DNA from: Mesorhizobium_B sp963522145
GTDB taxonomy: Bacteria; Pseudomonadota; Alphaproteobacteria; Rhizobiales; Rhizobiaceae
Assembly (NCBI GenBank): GCA_963522145.1
Contig: CAUQXI010000001.1
Location: forward strand, 310,001 to 374,000
Length of the DNA: 64,000 nt
Reading direction: 5' to 3'
Shown: one piece after another, positions 1 to 7,639 of the stretch
How positions within the stretch are numbered: position 1 is the first letter of the stretch
Layout of the letters: each line of letters begins with the position of its first letter
Program-made: the position numbers and the translations under genes
Notes under the pieces: generated by a model
Database searches by the model: none
Told to the model about the DNA's origin: nothing
The model's input: only the letters and a program-made list of their open reading frames with translations

Positions 1-784
1 CATGCCGGGCTCGCGGCCGGGCGCGGTCGAGTTCCGCGACGTGGACTTCGCTTATCCTTCGCGCCCCGACCATGCGGTGCTGCAGGGGCTCGATTTCTCC
101 GTCGCGCCGGGCGAGACGGTGGCGATTGTCGGCCCGTCGGGTGCCGGCAAGAGTTCGGTCTTCGCCCTGCTGCTGCGTTTCTATGATCCCCTTCGAGGCC
201 AGGTGCTGGTGGATGGCGTCGATGCGGTTTCTGCCGATCCGCAGGCGCTTCGCGGCCGCGTCGGCTATGTGCCGCAGGAAGCGGCGGTGTTCACGGGCAG
301 CATCGGGGAAAACATCCTGTTCGGCCGCCCGGATGCGTCTCCTGCCGCGGTCGAGGCAGCAGCGCGCACGGCGCTCGTTGCGCCTTTCGCAGAGGCTCTT
401 CCTCAGGGGCTCGACACGGAGATCGGCGAGCGCGGTGTTCAGCTTTCGGGCGGGCAGCGCCAGCGTATCGCGATCGCCCGCGCGGTGCTGAAGGATGCGC
501 CGATCCTGCTGCTCGACGAGGCGACGGCTGCGCTCGATGCGGAAAGCGAGCGGCTGGTGCAGGATGCGCTCGACCGGCTGACGCGCGGACGCACCACGAT
601 CGTGATCGCCCACCGGCTCGCCACCGTCCTGAAGGCCGACCGGATCCTGGTCATGGACCGCGGCCGGATCGTAGAAGAGGGCACTCATGCCGCGCTGGTA
701 CGGCAGGGCGGCCTGTATGCCGGCCTGGCCCGGCTTCAGTTTGCGCCGAACCCGGAAGGCCTCGCGATCGTCAAGGCCGGTTGA
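1..784 (+). CDS. ABC exporter, ATP-binding C-terminal part (5' truncated)
   Basis: C-terminal nucleotide-binding half of a fused permease/ATPase exporter of the MsbA/multidrug type; the transmembrane half must lie left of the window. Counting from the in-frame ATG at base 2, Walker A GPSGAGKS is at residues 44-51, the Q-loop Gln at 92, the signature LSGGQ at 148-152, Walker B ILLLDEAT at 168-175 and the switch His at 204, so the ATPase looks intact. Exporters of this kind work as dimers and flip lipids or hydrophobic compounds across the inner membrane; the substrate cannot be read from this part. The ATG at base 2 falls just before the ATPase domain and is probably not the real start. It converges on the OmpA-like gene 24 bp away. 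Confidence 0.9.
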   Translation, partial: MPGSRPGAVEFRDVDFAYPSRPDHAVLQGLDFSVAPGETVAIVGPSGAGKSSVFALLLRFYDPLRGQVLVDGVDAVSADPQALRGRVGYVPQEAAVFTGSIGENILFGRPDASPAAVEAAARTALVAPFAEALPQGLDTEIGERGVQLSGGQRQRIAIARAVLKDAPILLLDEATAALDAESERLVQDALDRLTRGRTTIVIAHRLATVLKADRILVMDRGRIVEEGTHAALVRQGGLYAGLARLQFAPNPEGLAIVKAG

Positions 785-808
785 TCCCGCCGACCCTGAT
801 TGGGGGCC

Positions 809-1840
809 TTACCGCTCCGTCAGCTTCAACTCGATGCGACGGTTCCGGTCCCGCGCTTCCGGCGTGTCGGCCGGATCGAGCGGCTGGAACTCGCCGAAGC
901 CGGCCGCGACTAGCCGGTTGGCCGGCACGCCGTTCGCGATGAGATACTTCACCACGGAGGTCGCACGGCCGCTCGAGAGCTCCCAATTGTCCCGATAGCG
1001 GCCGGTTCCGGCGAGCGGTCGATTGTCGGTGTGGCCGTCCACGCGCAGCACCCAGTTGATCTCGGGCGGAATCTCGCGCTGAAGCTCGATGATGGCCTGG
1101 GCGAGCTTCTGCATCTCGTCCTGGCCTGCCACGTTGATCTCTTCCGAGCCTACGGGAAACAGCACCTCGGACTGGAACACGAAACGATCGCCCACGATGC
1201 GGATGTTCTCGCGGTCTGACAGGATTTCCCGCAGGCGGCCGAAGAAGTCCGAGCGGTAGCGGTTCAGCTCTTGCACCCGCTGGGCGAGCGCCACATTGAG
1301 CCGCTTGCCGAGATCGGCGATCTTGGCGTTCGATTCCTTGTCGCGTGACTCCGAGGCGTCGAGCGCGGTCTCCAACGCGCCGATCTGCCGGCGCAGCGCG
1401 GCGATCTGCTGGTTCAGAAGCTCGACCTGGCTGAGCGCGCGCTGGCTGACCTGCCGCTCCGCATCGAGTTCTCCCGTCAGCGTTCCGATCTTCGTTTCCG
1501 CGGCCGCGCCTGTTCCGGCACCTTGCGAGAGCAGTTCCTGAAGGCGCGTCTGCTCGCTTTCGGCGGCTTGCAGACTGGCTTGCAGATTGGCGAGCTGGTC
1601 CTGCGAATCCTGCGCGGTGGAGCGCTCGAGCGCGAGAAGCTGGGTGAGTTCGTTGATCTGCGAGTTCAGTCGGGTCAGCACCTCGTCCTTGCCGGAAATC
1701 TCGCGGCTGAGCAGAAACTGCGCCAGAACGAAGACGGAGAGCAGGAACATGATGGCGAGCAGAAGCGTCGACAGCGCGTCGACGAAGCCCGGCCAATAGT
1801 CGATCCGCCGGTCGGCCCGACGCCCGCGCGCGAGTGCCAT
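809..1840 (-). CDS. MotB/OmpA-like peptidoglycan-binding stator protein
   Basis: 343 aa. One transmembrane helix (about residues 15-43) carries an acidic residue, Asp21, near its start (PGFVDALS), like the proton-binding Asp of MotB. A long Gln/Glu/Leu-rich coiled coil (about 45-190) follows, then a C-terminal OmpA domain with the peptidoglycan-contact motif DGHTDNRP at 268-275. This is the MotB/TolR layout: a single helix in the inner membrane and a cell-wall anchor in the periplasm. It starts 10 bp after the stop of the MotA/ExbB-like gene, so the two are surely co-transcribed. No chemotaxis or flagellar gene is nearby, so it is unlikely to be the flagellar stator. The gene pair is widespread in Hyphomicrobiales; its role is not known to me. 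Confidence 0.85.
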   Translation of the reverse strand: MALARGRRADRRIDYWPGFVDALSTLLLAIMFLLSVFVLAQFLLSREISGKDEVLTRLNSQINELTQLLALERSTAQDSQDQLANLQASLQAAESEQTRLQELLSQGAGTGAAAETKIGTLTGELDAERQVSQRALSQVELLNQQIAALRRQIGALETALDASESRDKESNAKIADLGKRLNVALAQRVQELNRYRSDFFGRLREILSDRENIRIVGDRFVFQSEVLFPVGSEEINVAGQDEMQKLAQAIIELQREIPPEINWVLRVDGHTDNRPLAGTGRYRDNWELSSGRATSVVKYLIANGVPANRLVAAGFGEFQPLDPADTPEARDRNRRIELKLTER

Positions 1841-1850
1841 CAGCCTGCCT

Positions 1851-2942
1851 TCACGCCCCGTTGTTCCGGCGAAGCGCGTCGGCCAGGCGATCGAGCGTCT
1901 GCCGCAGTGCCTTCTGCTCGGCTGATTGCGCTTCCACCCAGTCGCGCATCATCTGCTGCTCGGAGCGCATGTTCTTGACGAGCCCGGAAATGCCGTCGGC
2001 GAGATTGGCCATGGCAGTCGCCACGCGCTGGTTCGAGCCGCCGGTTTCCTGCACCGCACGCAGGCGTTCGGTGATCTCACGCAGTTCCTCCGACGACTCC
2101 ACCCCGCGCCCGTCGAGCGGCGGGATGTCGGAGGACAGGTCGGTAACAGTGGAAAGCCAGTTTTCCAGCTCGGTGTAGAAGCGGGTCTGGGCGCGGCCGG
2201 CCTGGAGGTCGAGGAAGCCGAGCACCAGCGAGCTGGCAAGGCCGAACAGGGAGGAGGAGAAGGCCGTGCCCATGCCGGCGAGCGGCGCGGCCAGCCCAGC
2301 CTTCAGCGCATCGAGCACCGCGCCAGTGTCGCCTGTGCCAGGATCGAGCGCCTGGATGGTCTCGCCGATCGAGCCGATCGTTCCGAGCAAGCCCCAGAAG
2401 GTGCCGAGCAGGCCGAGGAAGACAAGCAGGCCGATCAGGTAGCGCGAGATGTCGCGGCTTTCATCAAGGCGCGAGGCGATCGAGTCGAGCATGGTGCGCA
2501 TCGAACTCGTGGAAAAGGCCATGCTGGAAGAACGGCTCAACAGCTCCTTCATGGGCGCGAGCAGAACGGGCTCGGTGGCTTCCGAGCCTTCGCGGAACGA
2601 GTTGACCCAGCGGATTTCGCGGAACAGCCGCACGACCTGTCCGAAGGCGAGCAGGATGCCGACCACGAGCACGCCGAGGATCAGGCCGTTAAGGCCGGGA
2701 TTGGTGGAGAATGCCGAGGAGATCTGCCGCGTGAGGATGGCGGCCACGAAGCCTGCGATGGCCAGGAAGATGACCATCGAGAGAAGAAACACCTGCGGGC
2801 TCGACAGTCGGTTCGGATTGCGCCGGAACAGCCGCCTCGTCTCGCGTCCCTCCGCGCCTCCGTTGCGGTCGTCCCGAGAACACGCTTCGTCCTCGCCTCG
2901 CGCGCCCCCCGTTCGTGCCCCTTCCATTCGCGTTAATGCCAT
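1851..2942 (-). CDS. MotA/TolQ/ExbB-like proton-channel protein
   Basis: 363 aa. About four hydrophobic segments are visible: near residues 50-72, 83-104, 165-190 (GLLVFLGLLGTFWGLLGTIG) and 218-245. The last two resemble the conserved core of MotA/TolQ/ExbB channels, including the Gly/Thr-rich stretch that faces the partner's Asp. The C-terminal ~110 residues are soluble, heptad-rich and charged. The N-terminal ~45 residues are polar and Arg-rich; Met6 is an alternative start, and I kept the first ATG because a GGAG-type site precedes it. It is the first gene of a two-gene operon with the OmpA-like protein downstream, and together they should form a proton-driven stator unit. The job of the motor is not identifiable here. 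Confidence 0.82.
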   Translation of the reverse strand: MALTRMEGARTGGARGEDEACSRDDRNGGAEGRETRRLFRRNPNRLSSPQVFLLSMVIFLAIAGFVAAILTRQISSAFSTNPGLNGLILGVLVVGILLAFGQVVRLFREIRWVNSFREGSEATEPVLLAPMKELLSRSSSMAFSTSSMRTMLDSIASRLDESRDISRYLIGLLVFLGLLGTFWGLLGTIGSIGETIQALDPGTGDTGAVLDALKAGLAAPLAGMGTAFSSSLFGLASSLVLGFLDLQAGRAQTRFYTELENWLSTVTDLSSDIPPLDGRGVESSEELREITERLRAVQETGGSNQRVATAMANLADGISGLVKNMRSEQQMMRDWVEAQSAEQKALRQTLDRLADALRRNNGA

Positions 2943-3118
2943 TCCCGCGTCTTCTCCGCTCCGCCTCAGGTCATGCCCGAGGAAAGTCCAAGCCGGAAAA
3001 GAGCTTAAGCAAAAATGTGTTCAAAATGAATGGCGAAGGCTGCCGCGCCCGGGCGTTTGCCACAGGCGAGCGCGGCGTCGATCAGCCGGTTTCGGCGCGC
3101 TCTCGGTCGGAAAAAACC

Positions 3119-3868
3119 TCAGGCGGCGCTCAGGCGCGCCAGGGTGTCCGCGTCCACCTCAAAATTGGCGTAGACGTTCTGCACGTCGTCGTCGTCTTCC
3201 AGCGTGCCGACGAGCTTCATCAGCCCCTGCGCGCGCTCCTCATCCACCGGCACGTTGTTCTGCGGCCGCCAGATGATCTTCACGGACTCCGCCTCGCCGA
3301 GCGCGTCTTCTAGCGACTTGGCGACCTCGCCGACCGCTTCAAAGCCGCAGATGATCGTGTGGCCGTCCTCGTCGGATTCCACATCGTCCGCACCCGCTTC
3401 GATCGCGGCTTCCATGACCGCATCGGCACTTCCGGCGGAAGCCGGGTAGTAGATCTCCCCGGCGCGGTTCCACATGAAAGAGACCGAGCCGGTTTCGCCC
3501 AGCGCGCCGCCCGCTTTCGTGAAGGCCGCGCGCACATTGGAGGCGGTGCGGTTGCGATTGTCCGTCAGGGCTTCCACGATCAGCGCCACGCCGCCGGGGC
3601 CGTAGCCTTCGTAGCGCACCTCGTCATAGGTCTCGGCATCGTTGCCGGCGGCCTTGTTGATGGCGCGCTGGATGTTGTCCTTTGGCATGGACTGCGCCTT
3701 GGCGTTCTGGATCGCGAGCCGCAGGCGGGGGTTCATGTCGGGGTCCGGGGTGCCCGTCTTGGCCGCCACGGTGATCTCGCGCGCGAGCTTGGAGAACATC
3801 TTGGATCGGACCGCGTCCTGACGGCCCTTGCGGTGCATGATGTTCTTGAACTGGGAATGGCCGGCCAT
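3119..3868 (-). CDS. yebC: YebC/PmpR family protein
   Basis: 249 aa, full length for the family. It opens with the signature MAGHSQFKNIMHRKG, followed by the conserved region around KTGTPDPDMNPRLR and the central PKDNIQRAI motif. YebC proteins were long annotated as transcriptional regulators; more recent work links the family to ribosomes stalled on proline-rich stretches. In Hyphomicrobiales yebC often sits next to ruvC, but here the ruv genes are 36 kb away. It is the last gene of a minus-strand set (6S RNA, cyclo-ligase, metallophosphoesterase, terC, yebC), separated from terC by 149 bp, so it may have its own promoter. Confidence 0.95.
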   Translation of the reverse strand: MAGHSQFKNIMHRKGRQDAVRSKMFSKLAREITVAAKTGTPDPDMNPRLRLAIQNAKAQSMPKDNIQRAINKAAGNDAETYDEVRYEGYGPGGVALIVEALTDNRNRTASNVRAAFTKAGGALGETGSVSFMWNRAGEIYYPASAGSADAVMEAAIEAGADDVESDEDGHTIICGFEAVGEVAKSLEDALGEAESVKIIWRPQNNVPVDEERAQGLMKLVGTLEDDDDVQNVYANFEVDADTLARLSAA

Positions 3869-4017
3869 GGCTTGTTCTTGCCTCTTATCGCGCCGTTTTC
3901 GGATCGGCGGGCCTTATAGAGAATCGCCGCGCCAGCGTCCAGAACGGCTACGAGCCATCGTTGCCGGCGTCGCGCGCCGTCTTGATCCGTGATGAAGGCG
4001 GAATCCTCGGAGGCGCT

Positions 4018-4851
4018 CTAACGCGTCGAGCGCTCGCCTGTCACATCGCTGCGGGCAGGGGCCTCGCCCGTCGCGGCGGGCACTAAGGGTGCGCCGGCAT
4101 GATCGATCCTGATGCGCGCCTTTCGACGGCGCGCCAGCATGTTGAGCGACTCCACGAGGGCCGAGAAGCCCATCGCGGCGTAGATGTAGCCCTTGGGCAC
4201 ATGGAAGCCCATGCCGTCCGCGATCAGCGTCATGCCGATCATCAGGAGGAAGCCCAGTGCGAGCATCACCACGGTCGGGTTCTTCTCGATGAAGCGCGAC
4301 AGCGGATTGACCGCAAGCAGCATCACCGTCACCGCGACGATCACCGCGATATACATGATCGCGATTTCGTCGGTCATGCCGACCGCCGTGATGATCGAGT
4401 CGATGGAGAAGACGAGGTCGAGCAGCAGAATCTGGAACACGGCGCCGGCCATCGACATCTGCAGCGTTTCGCCGACCATGTTGTCCTTGTGGTCCTCGTG
4501 ATCCACCGTGTGGTGGATCTCCTTGGTCGCCTTCCAGACCAGGAACAGGCCGCCAGCGATCAGGATCATGTCGCGCCAGGAGAAGCCGTGGCCGAAGGCG
4601 GTGAAGACGGGCTCGGTTAGCCGCACGATGATTGAGATCGTGGCAAGCAGGAGCAGCCGCATGATGAGGGCGGCCGCAATTCCCAAACGCCGAGCTTTTA
4701 CGCGCTGCGCCTCCGGCAGCTTGTTGGTCAGGATCGAGATGAAGATCAGGTTGTCGATGCCGAGCACGACCTCCAGCATCACAAGTGTGAGGAGGGCGAC
4801 CCAGGCCGTGGGATCGTTCACGAACTCGAAATGAGGGGCCAACCACTCCAT
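4018..4851 (-). CDS. TerC family integral membrane protein
   Basis: 277 aa, about seven membrane helices. The family core motif VLGIDNLIFI (Asp33) is in the first helix and a second acidic signature, DLVFSIDSIITA, is mid-protein; TerC proteins carry conserved acidic residues in these helices that are thought to bind metal. Members have been linked to tellurite resistance, manganese export and metal loading of exported proteins; which applies here cannot be told from sequence. No other ter genes are close, which argues against a tellurite-resistance cluster. The C-terminal tail (last ~35 residues) is polar and variable. It lies between the metallophosphoesterase gene and yebC on the same strand. 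Confidence 0.85.
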   Translation of the reverse strand: MEWLAPHFEFVNDPTAWVALLTLVMLEVVLGIDNLIFISILTNKLPEAQRVKARRLGIAAALIMRLLLLATISIIVRLTEPVFTAFGHGFSWRDMILIAGGLFLVWKATKEIHHTVDHEDHKDNMVGETLQMSMAGAVFQILLLDLVFSIDSIITAVGMTDEIAIMYIAVIVAVTVMLLAVNPLSRFIEKNPTVVMLALGFLLMIGMTLIADGMGFHVPKGYIYAAMGFSALVESLNMLARRRKARIRIDHAGAPLVPAATGEAPARSDVTGERSTR

Positions 4852-4985
4852 GCGCCGCGACGATCCTTTTATGGCGGCGCCACTTCGGGCGGAGCCAGAT
4901 TCACATTAGCGTGACAGGTAGGGACTGCCTGCGGGCGTTCAACTGTGTGGGCGGCAGATAAAATGGCACGCCGCGCAGGCAGCGT

Positions 4986-5810
4986 TCAGGCCCAGAACGG
5001 CGGCACGGCTTCCGCAAGGCGCGGGCCGAGCCGCAGGGGCGCGATGCGCTCGGCAAGCCCCGTACGGTCCGACACCTCCACGCCCACCCCGCAAATCGTG
5101 GCGGGGCCTGCGGCGGCTTCGAAGCGGCCTTTCGGCACCTTGGACAGGTAGCGGTTGAGCGGTTCCTCCTTGTCCATGCCGAGCGAGGAATCATAGTCGC
5201 CGCACATGCCGGCATCCGACAGATAGGCCGTGCCGTTGTTCAGGATCTGATGGTCGGCGGTCGGGCAGTGGGTGTGGGTGCCGACAACCAGGCTCGCGCG
5301 TCCATCCACGAAATGGCCGAAGCACATCTTCTCGGATGTCGCCTCGGCATGGAAGTCGATCACCACGGCATCGGCCTGCTCGCCGAGCGGGCAGGCGGCC
5401 AGTTCACGCTCGCCGACCGCAAAGGGGTCGTCGAGGTCGGGGTTCATGAACACCCGGCCCATGATGTTCATCACCAGCACGCGCGCGCCGTTTTTCGCCA
5501 TGAACACGCTCGCGCCGCGTCCCGGTGTGCCGGCCGGATAGTTGGCCGGGCGGAGGAAGGCCGGCTCCGTTCCCGCCCAGTCCAGCGCCTCACGCTGGTC
5601 CCAGACATGGTTGCCGGTGGTCACGACGTCTGCGCCGGCGTCCAGCGTGCGGTGGAGGATGTCCTGGGTGATGCCGAAGCCGCCCGCCGCGTTCTCGCCA
5701 TTCACGACGACGAAATCGAGCTTGAGATCGGCGCGCAAGGCGGGCAGCCGGTCCCACACCGCAGTGCGTCCGGAGCGGCCGACCATGTCGCCAAGAAAAA
5801 GAAGCCTCAT
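4986..5810 (-). CDS. YmdB-type metallophosphoesterase (TIGR00282)
   Basis: 274 aa, typical family length. Metal-binding motifs of the calcineurin-like fold are all present: GDMVG (Asp8), NGEN (Glu39, Asn40), GNHVWD (Asn67, His68), DFHAE (His154) and GTHTH (177-181). Bacillus YmdB of this family hydrolyses 2',3'-cyclic nucleotides and affects biofilm and RNA turnover; the alphaproteobacterial enzyme's substrate is not established to my knowledge. Its ATG overlaps the cyclo-ligase stop codon as ATGA, so the two are translationally coupled. Confidence 0.9.
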   Translation of the reverse strand: MRLLFLGDMVGRSGRTAVWDRLPALRADLKLDFVVVNGENAAGGFGITQDILHRTLDAGADVVTTGNHVWDQREALDWAGTEPAFLRPANYPAGTPGRGASVFMAKNGARVLVMNIMGRVFMNPDLDDPFAVGERELAACPLGEQADAVVIDFHAEATSEKMCFGHFVDGRASLVVGTHTHCPTADHQILNNGTAYLSDAGMCGDYDSSLGMDKEEPLNRYLSKVPKGRFEAAAGPATICGVGVEVSDRTGLAERIAPLRLGPRLAEAVPPFWA

Positions 5811-6409
5811 GGGGCGCTCGTGGAGGGGAGAGAAAAGCGGCGGAGCCCGGATTCGCTGATAAGTTCCGGCAGCGGCACGTCATGCGGCTCGTCGGGCGCA
5901 TGCTCGACCTGCTGGCAATCGTAGGCGACGCCGATCAGCCGCGGGGCGATGCCTTTCTGCTCGAGTACGGCAATCGCCCGGTCGTAATATCCGGCGCCAT
6001 AACCGATGCGGTGGCCGCGCCGATCGAAGGCCGCGAGCGGAACAAGCATCAATGTGGGATCGAGCTCCTCGGCATCCGGGCCGGGACCATGCGTGCCGAA
6101 GCCCATATCGATGAGAGGCGCGCCGCGCACGAGTTCGCGGAACACGATCGTGGTCTTGTCGAGGATAGCCGGAAGGCAGAGGCGGGCACCCCTTTCGGCG
6201 AGAGCGGACATCAAGGGCCGCACATCCACCTCCGACCGCATCGGCGAAAAGCCGGAAACGATCGTGCCTGGAGAAAGCTCGACCTCGCGGACAGCGGTTT
6301 CCGCCATTTCCAGCGAGGCCTCGATGCGCCAAAGAGGGTCGAGCGCGTCCCTTCGAGCGAGCGCTTGGGCGCGCAACAGCTTCTTTTGTTCCTTGATGGA
6401 AACCGTCAT
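5807..6409 (-). CDS. 5-formyltetrahydrofolate cyclo-ligase
   Basis: 200 aa, typical size. The ATP- and folate-binding signature GYGAGYYDR is at 136-144, and basic residues near the N-terminus (KEQKKLLRAQALARR) match the family. The enzyme converts 5-formyl-THF to 5,10-methenyl-THF using ATP, clearing an inhibitor of folate enzymes. The frame stays open 240 bases further upstream, but I chose the ATG at 6409 because the upstream part has no family similarity and overlaps the 6S RNA. In many proteobacteria this gene (ygfA/fau) lies just downstream of 6S RNA, as here. Its stop overlaps the next start (ATGA), so it is an operon with the metallophosphoesterase. Confidence 0.93.
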   Translation of the reverse strand: MTVSIKEQKKLLRAQALARRDALDPLWRIEASLEMAETAVREVELSPGTIVSGFSPMRSEVDVRPLMSALAERGARLCLPAILDKTTIVFRELVRGAPLIDMGFGTHGPGPDAEELDPTLMLVPLAAFDRRGHRIGYGAGYYDRAIAVLEQKGIAPRLIGVAYDCQQVEHAPDEPHDVPLPELISESGLRRFSLPSTSAP

Positions 6410-6439
6410 TCGCCCCTTATGGCGGGATGAAGACGGAAA

Positions 6440-6582
6440 GAGAAGTGCGATCCACGACAGCCGGTGAAGCAGTCGATCCCGGGAACCTACAGCGTAGGTG
6501 GGCGCCGTGTGGAAGGACCCAGGGGTCCAGCCAGGGACAGCTCCCTTAAGGATCGATAAGGCCCCGGGGAAATGTCGCTCCT
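6440..6582 (-). ncRNA. ssrS: 6S RNA (ssrS), approximate ends
   Basis: 6S RNA binds sigma70-RNA polymerase and mimics an open promoter. Reading the minus strand from about 6582, I see a long rod-like fold: outer arms GCGACA (6578-6573) with TGTCGT (6459-6454), and a CGATCC/GGATCG pairing further in. Between them lie a GCTGTCCCTGG block and a GGCGCCCACCTAC...GTAGGTTC hairpin that I recall as typical of alphaproteobacterial 6S RNA. The position directly upstream of, and co-oriented with, the 5-formyl-THF cyclo-ligase gene is the conserved ssrS context. Ends are estimated. An RF00013 covariance search would settle it. Confidence 0.78.
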
Positions 6583-6659
6583 GCCGGGAAGCGCAGACCG
6601 CATTCACGATATAGGCGCTGCATCGATCGCCGGCCAGCCGGCTCAGCAAGAATTCCGGC

Positions 6660-7052
6660 TCAGGATGATATCCGCGCGATCCGCGCCTGCCAAAGAAGGA
6701 TTGGCGGCACGAGCAGCACTTCCACGAAGAGCCCGCCGAGATGCCCGACTGATGGGCTGCCGGCCAGAAAGAGCGAAAAAAGCCGCGCCAGCCCGCCGAT
6801 GAAGGTCAGCATTCCGAGCAGCCGGAACCGCTCCGTCTTACGTTCGATCGCGGGCACGCATGACCACCAGCCCAGCCCCATCGCCAGCAGGATTCCGGAC
6901 AAAAAGCGGAAATGACTGTCGAGATCGGTTGGCCAAGTCGGATCAATGCCGAGGAAGTCGGGGCCGATCGCGATGCCCGCGATCCCTGTCAGCACGGGCG
7001 TGATCGCCAGCACCGCGACGACGCCCTGCAACAGCCGCTTCTCACCGATCAT
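6660..7052 (-). CDS. DUF4345 family small membrane protein
   Basis: 130 aa with about four hydrophobic segments (near residues 8-30, 48-64, 78-98 and 104-122). The central DSHFRFLSGILLAMG stretch is the recognisable DUF4345 signature. No function is known. It stands alone on the minus strand, 78 bp from the estimated 5' end of the 6S RNA, and could end a separate transcription unit. The intergenic stretch 7053-7193 to its right contains nothing I recognise except an AGGA ribosome site at 7189-7192 for the plus-strand gene. Confidence 0.75.
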   Translation of the reverse strand: MIGEKRLLQGVVAVLAITPVLTGIAGIAIGPDFLGIDPTWPTDLDSHFRFLSGILLAMGLGWWSCVPAIERKTERFRLLGMLTFIGGLARLFSLFLAGSPSVGHLGGLFVEVLLVPPILLWQARIARISS

Positions 7053-7193
7053 GAAGATGTTCCACCTTTCGATCGAGCCAGGAATGGCAGAAGCGGCGCA
7101 TAAGTTGCAGTCTCACTGCGCAGCCCGTTGTTTGAACCTGACGCAGCGACGGCCTTATACCTGACGGCAGCCCGAGAAGCGGAAAAACAGGAC

Positions 7194-7242
7194 GACCCAT
7201 GACCCATGACCCATGACCCATGACCCATGACCCATGACCCAT
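7194..7242. repeat. Heptanucleotide tandem repeat, 7 copies of GACCCAT
   Basis: Seven perfect head-to-tail copies of GACCCAT, followed by a partial GAC. Each unit boundary makes an ATGA, so ATG codons occur at 7199, 7206, 7213, 7220, 7227, 7234 and 7241 in all three frames. Every ATG followed by two more repeats reads Met-Thr-His-Asp-Pro-stop, and each stop overlaps the ATG two units downstream. The SnoaL-like gene starts at the sixth ATG (7234). An AGGA motif at 7189-7192 is correctly spaced for the first ATG, not for the gene's own start. Perfect repeats of this kind are prone to slippage. Confidence 0.97.
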
Positions 7243-7635
7243 GACGAGCTGTGCGACGCCTACCGCGGCTATATCGATTGCCTGAACAAACAAGACTGGG
7301 ACCGACTCGGTTGGTTTGTCGATGATGCAGCGGAGTACAATGGAAGTCCCATCGGACTGGCGGGATATCGAAGGATGCTGGAAGGGGACTTCCGGGCGAT
7401 ACCCGATCTGTTCTTCAGGATTGAATTGCTGATCTGCGATCCGCCATTCATCGCAAGCCGGCTGCAATTCGACTGCACGCCTCGCGGTGATCTGTTCGGC
7501 CTTCCCGTCAATGGACGGCGCATCAGGTTTGCAGAAAACGTGTTCTATGAATTCTCAGACGTGCGGATCCGGAACGTGCGTTCGATCATCGACAAGGCAG
7601 CGATCGCGCAGCAGCTTGAGTTGCCGTCGTGCTGA
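7234..7635 (+). CDS. SnoaL-like / ester cyclase family protein
   Basis: 133 aa with the size and pattern of the NTF2-like SnoaL fold: an N-terminal helix (YRGYIDCLNKQDWDRLGWFV), the AEYNG...GYRRML segment and C-terminal strands ending in the NVFYEFSD region. Such proteins include polyketide cyclases and many uncharacterised small-molecule enzymes; the ligand cannot be inferred. The start lies inside the 7-bp repeat tract: only the ATG at 7234 opens this frame, because earlier in-frame ATGs hit TGA after five codons. The nearest ribosome site is about 42 bases upstream of that ATG, so translation may depend on termination-reinitiation across the repeats. It converges on tam, 4 bp away. Confidence 0.7.
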   Translation: MTHDELCDAYRGYIDCLNKQDWDRLGWFVDDAAEYNGSPIGLAGYRRMLEGDFRAIPDLFFRIELLICDPPFIASRLQFDCTPRGDLFGLPVNGRRIRFAENVFYEFSDVRIRNVRSIIDKAAIAQQLELPSC

Positions 7636-7639
7636 TACC

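Noticed and set aside
809..2942. Zorya-type defence system (ZorAB-like pair)
   Set aside because: No ZorC, ZorD or ZorE gene is adjacent; neighbours are an ABC exporter and yebC, and the channel protein is much shorter than ZorA.
3914..4846. Long open frame antiparallel/alternate to terC
   Set aside because: Arg/His-rich shadow frame of terC caused by high GC; the TerC frame has the family motifs.
7042..7467. Minus-strand open frame containing Met-Gly-His-Gly-Ser-Trp-Val repeats
   Set aside because: It is only the reverse reading of the heptamer tract and the SnoaL-like gene, with no family similarity or ribosome site.
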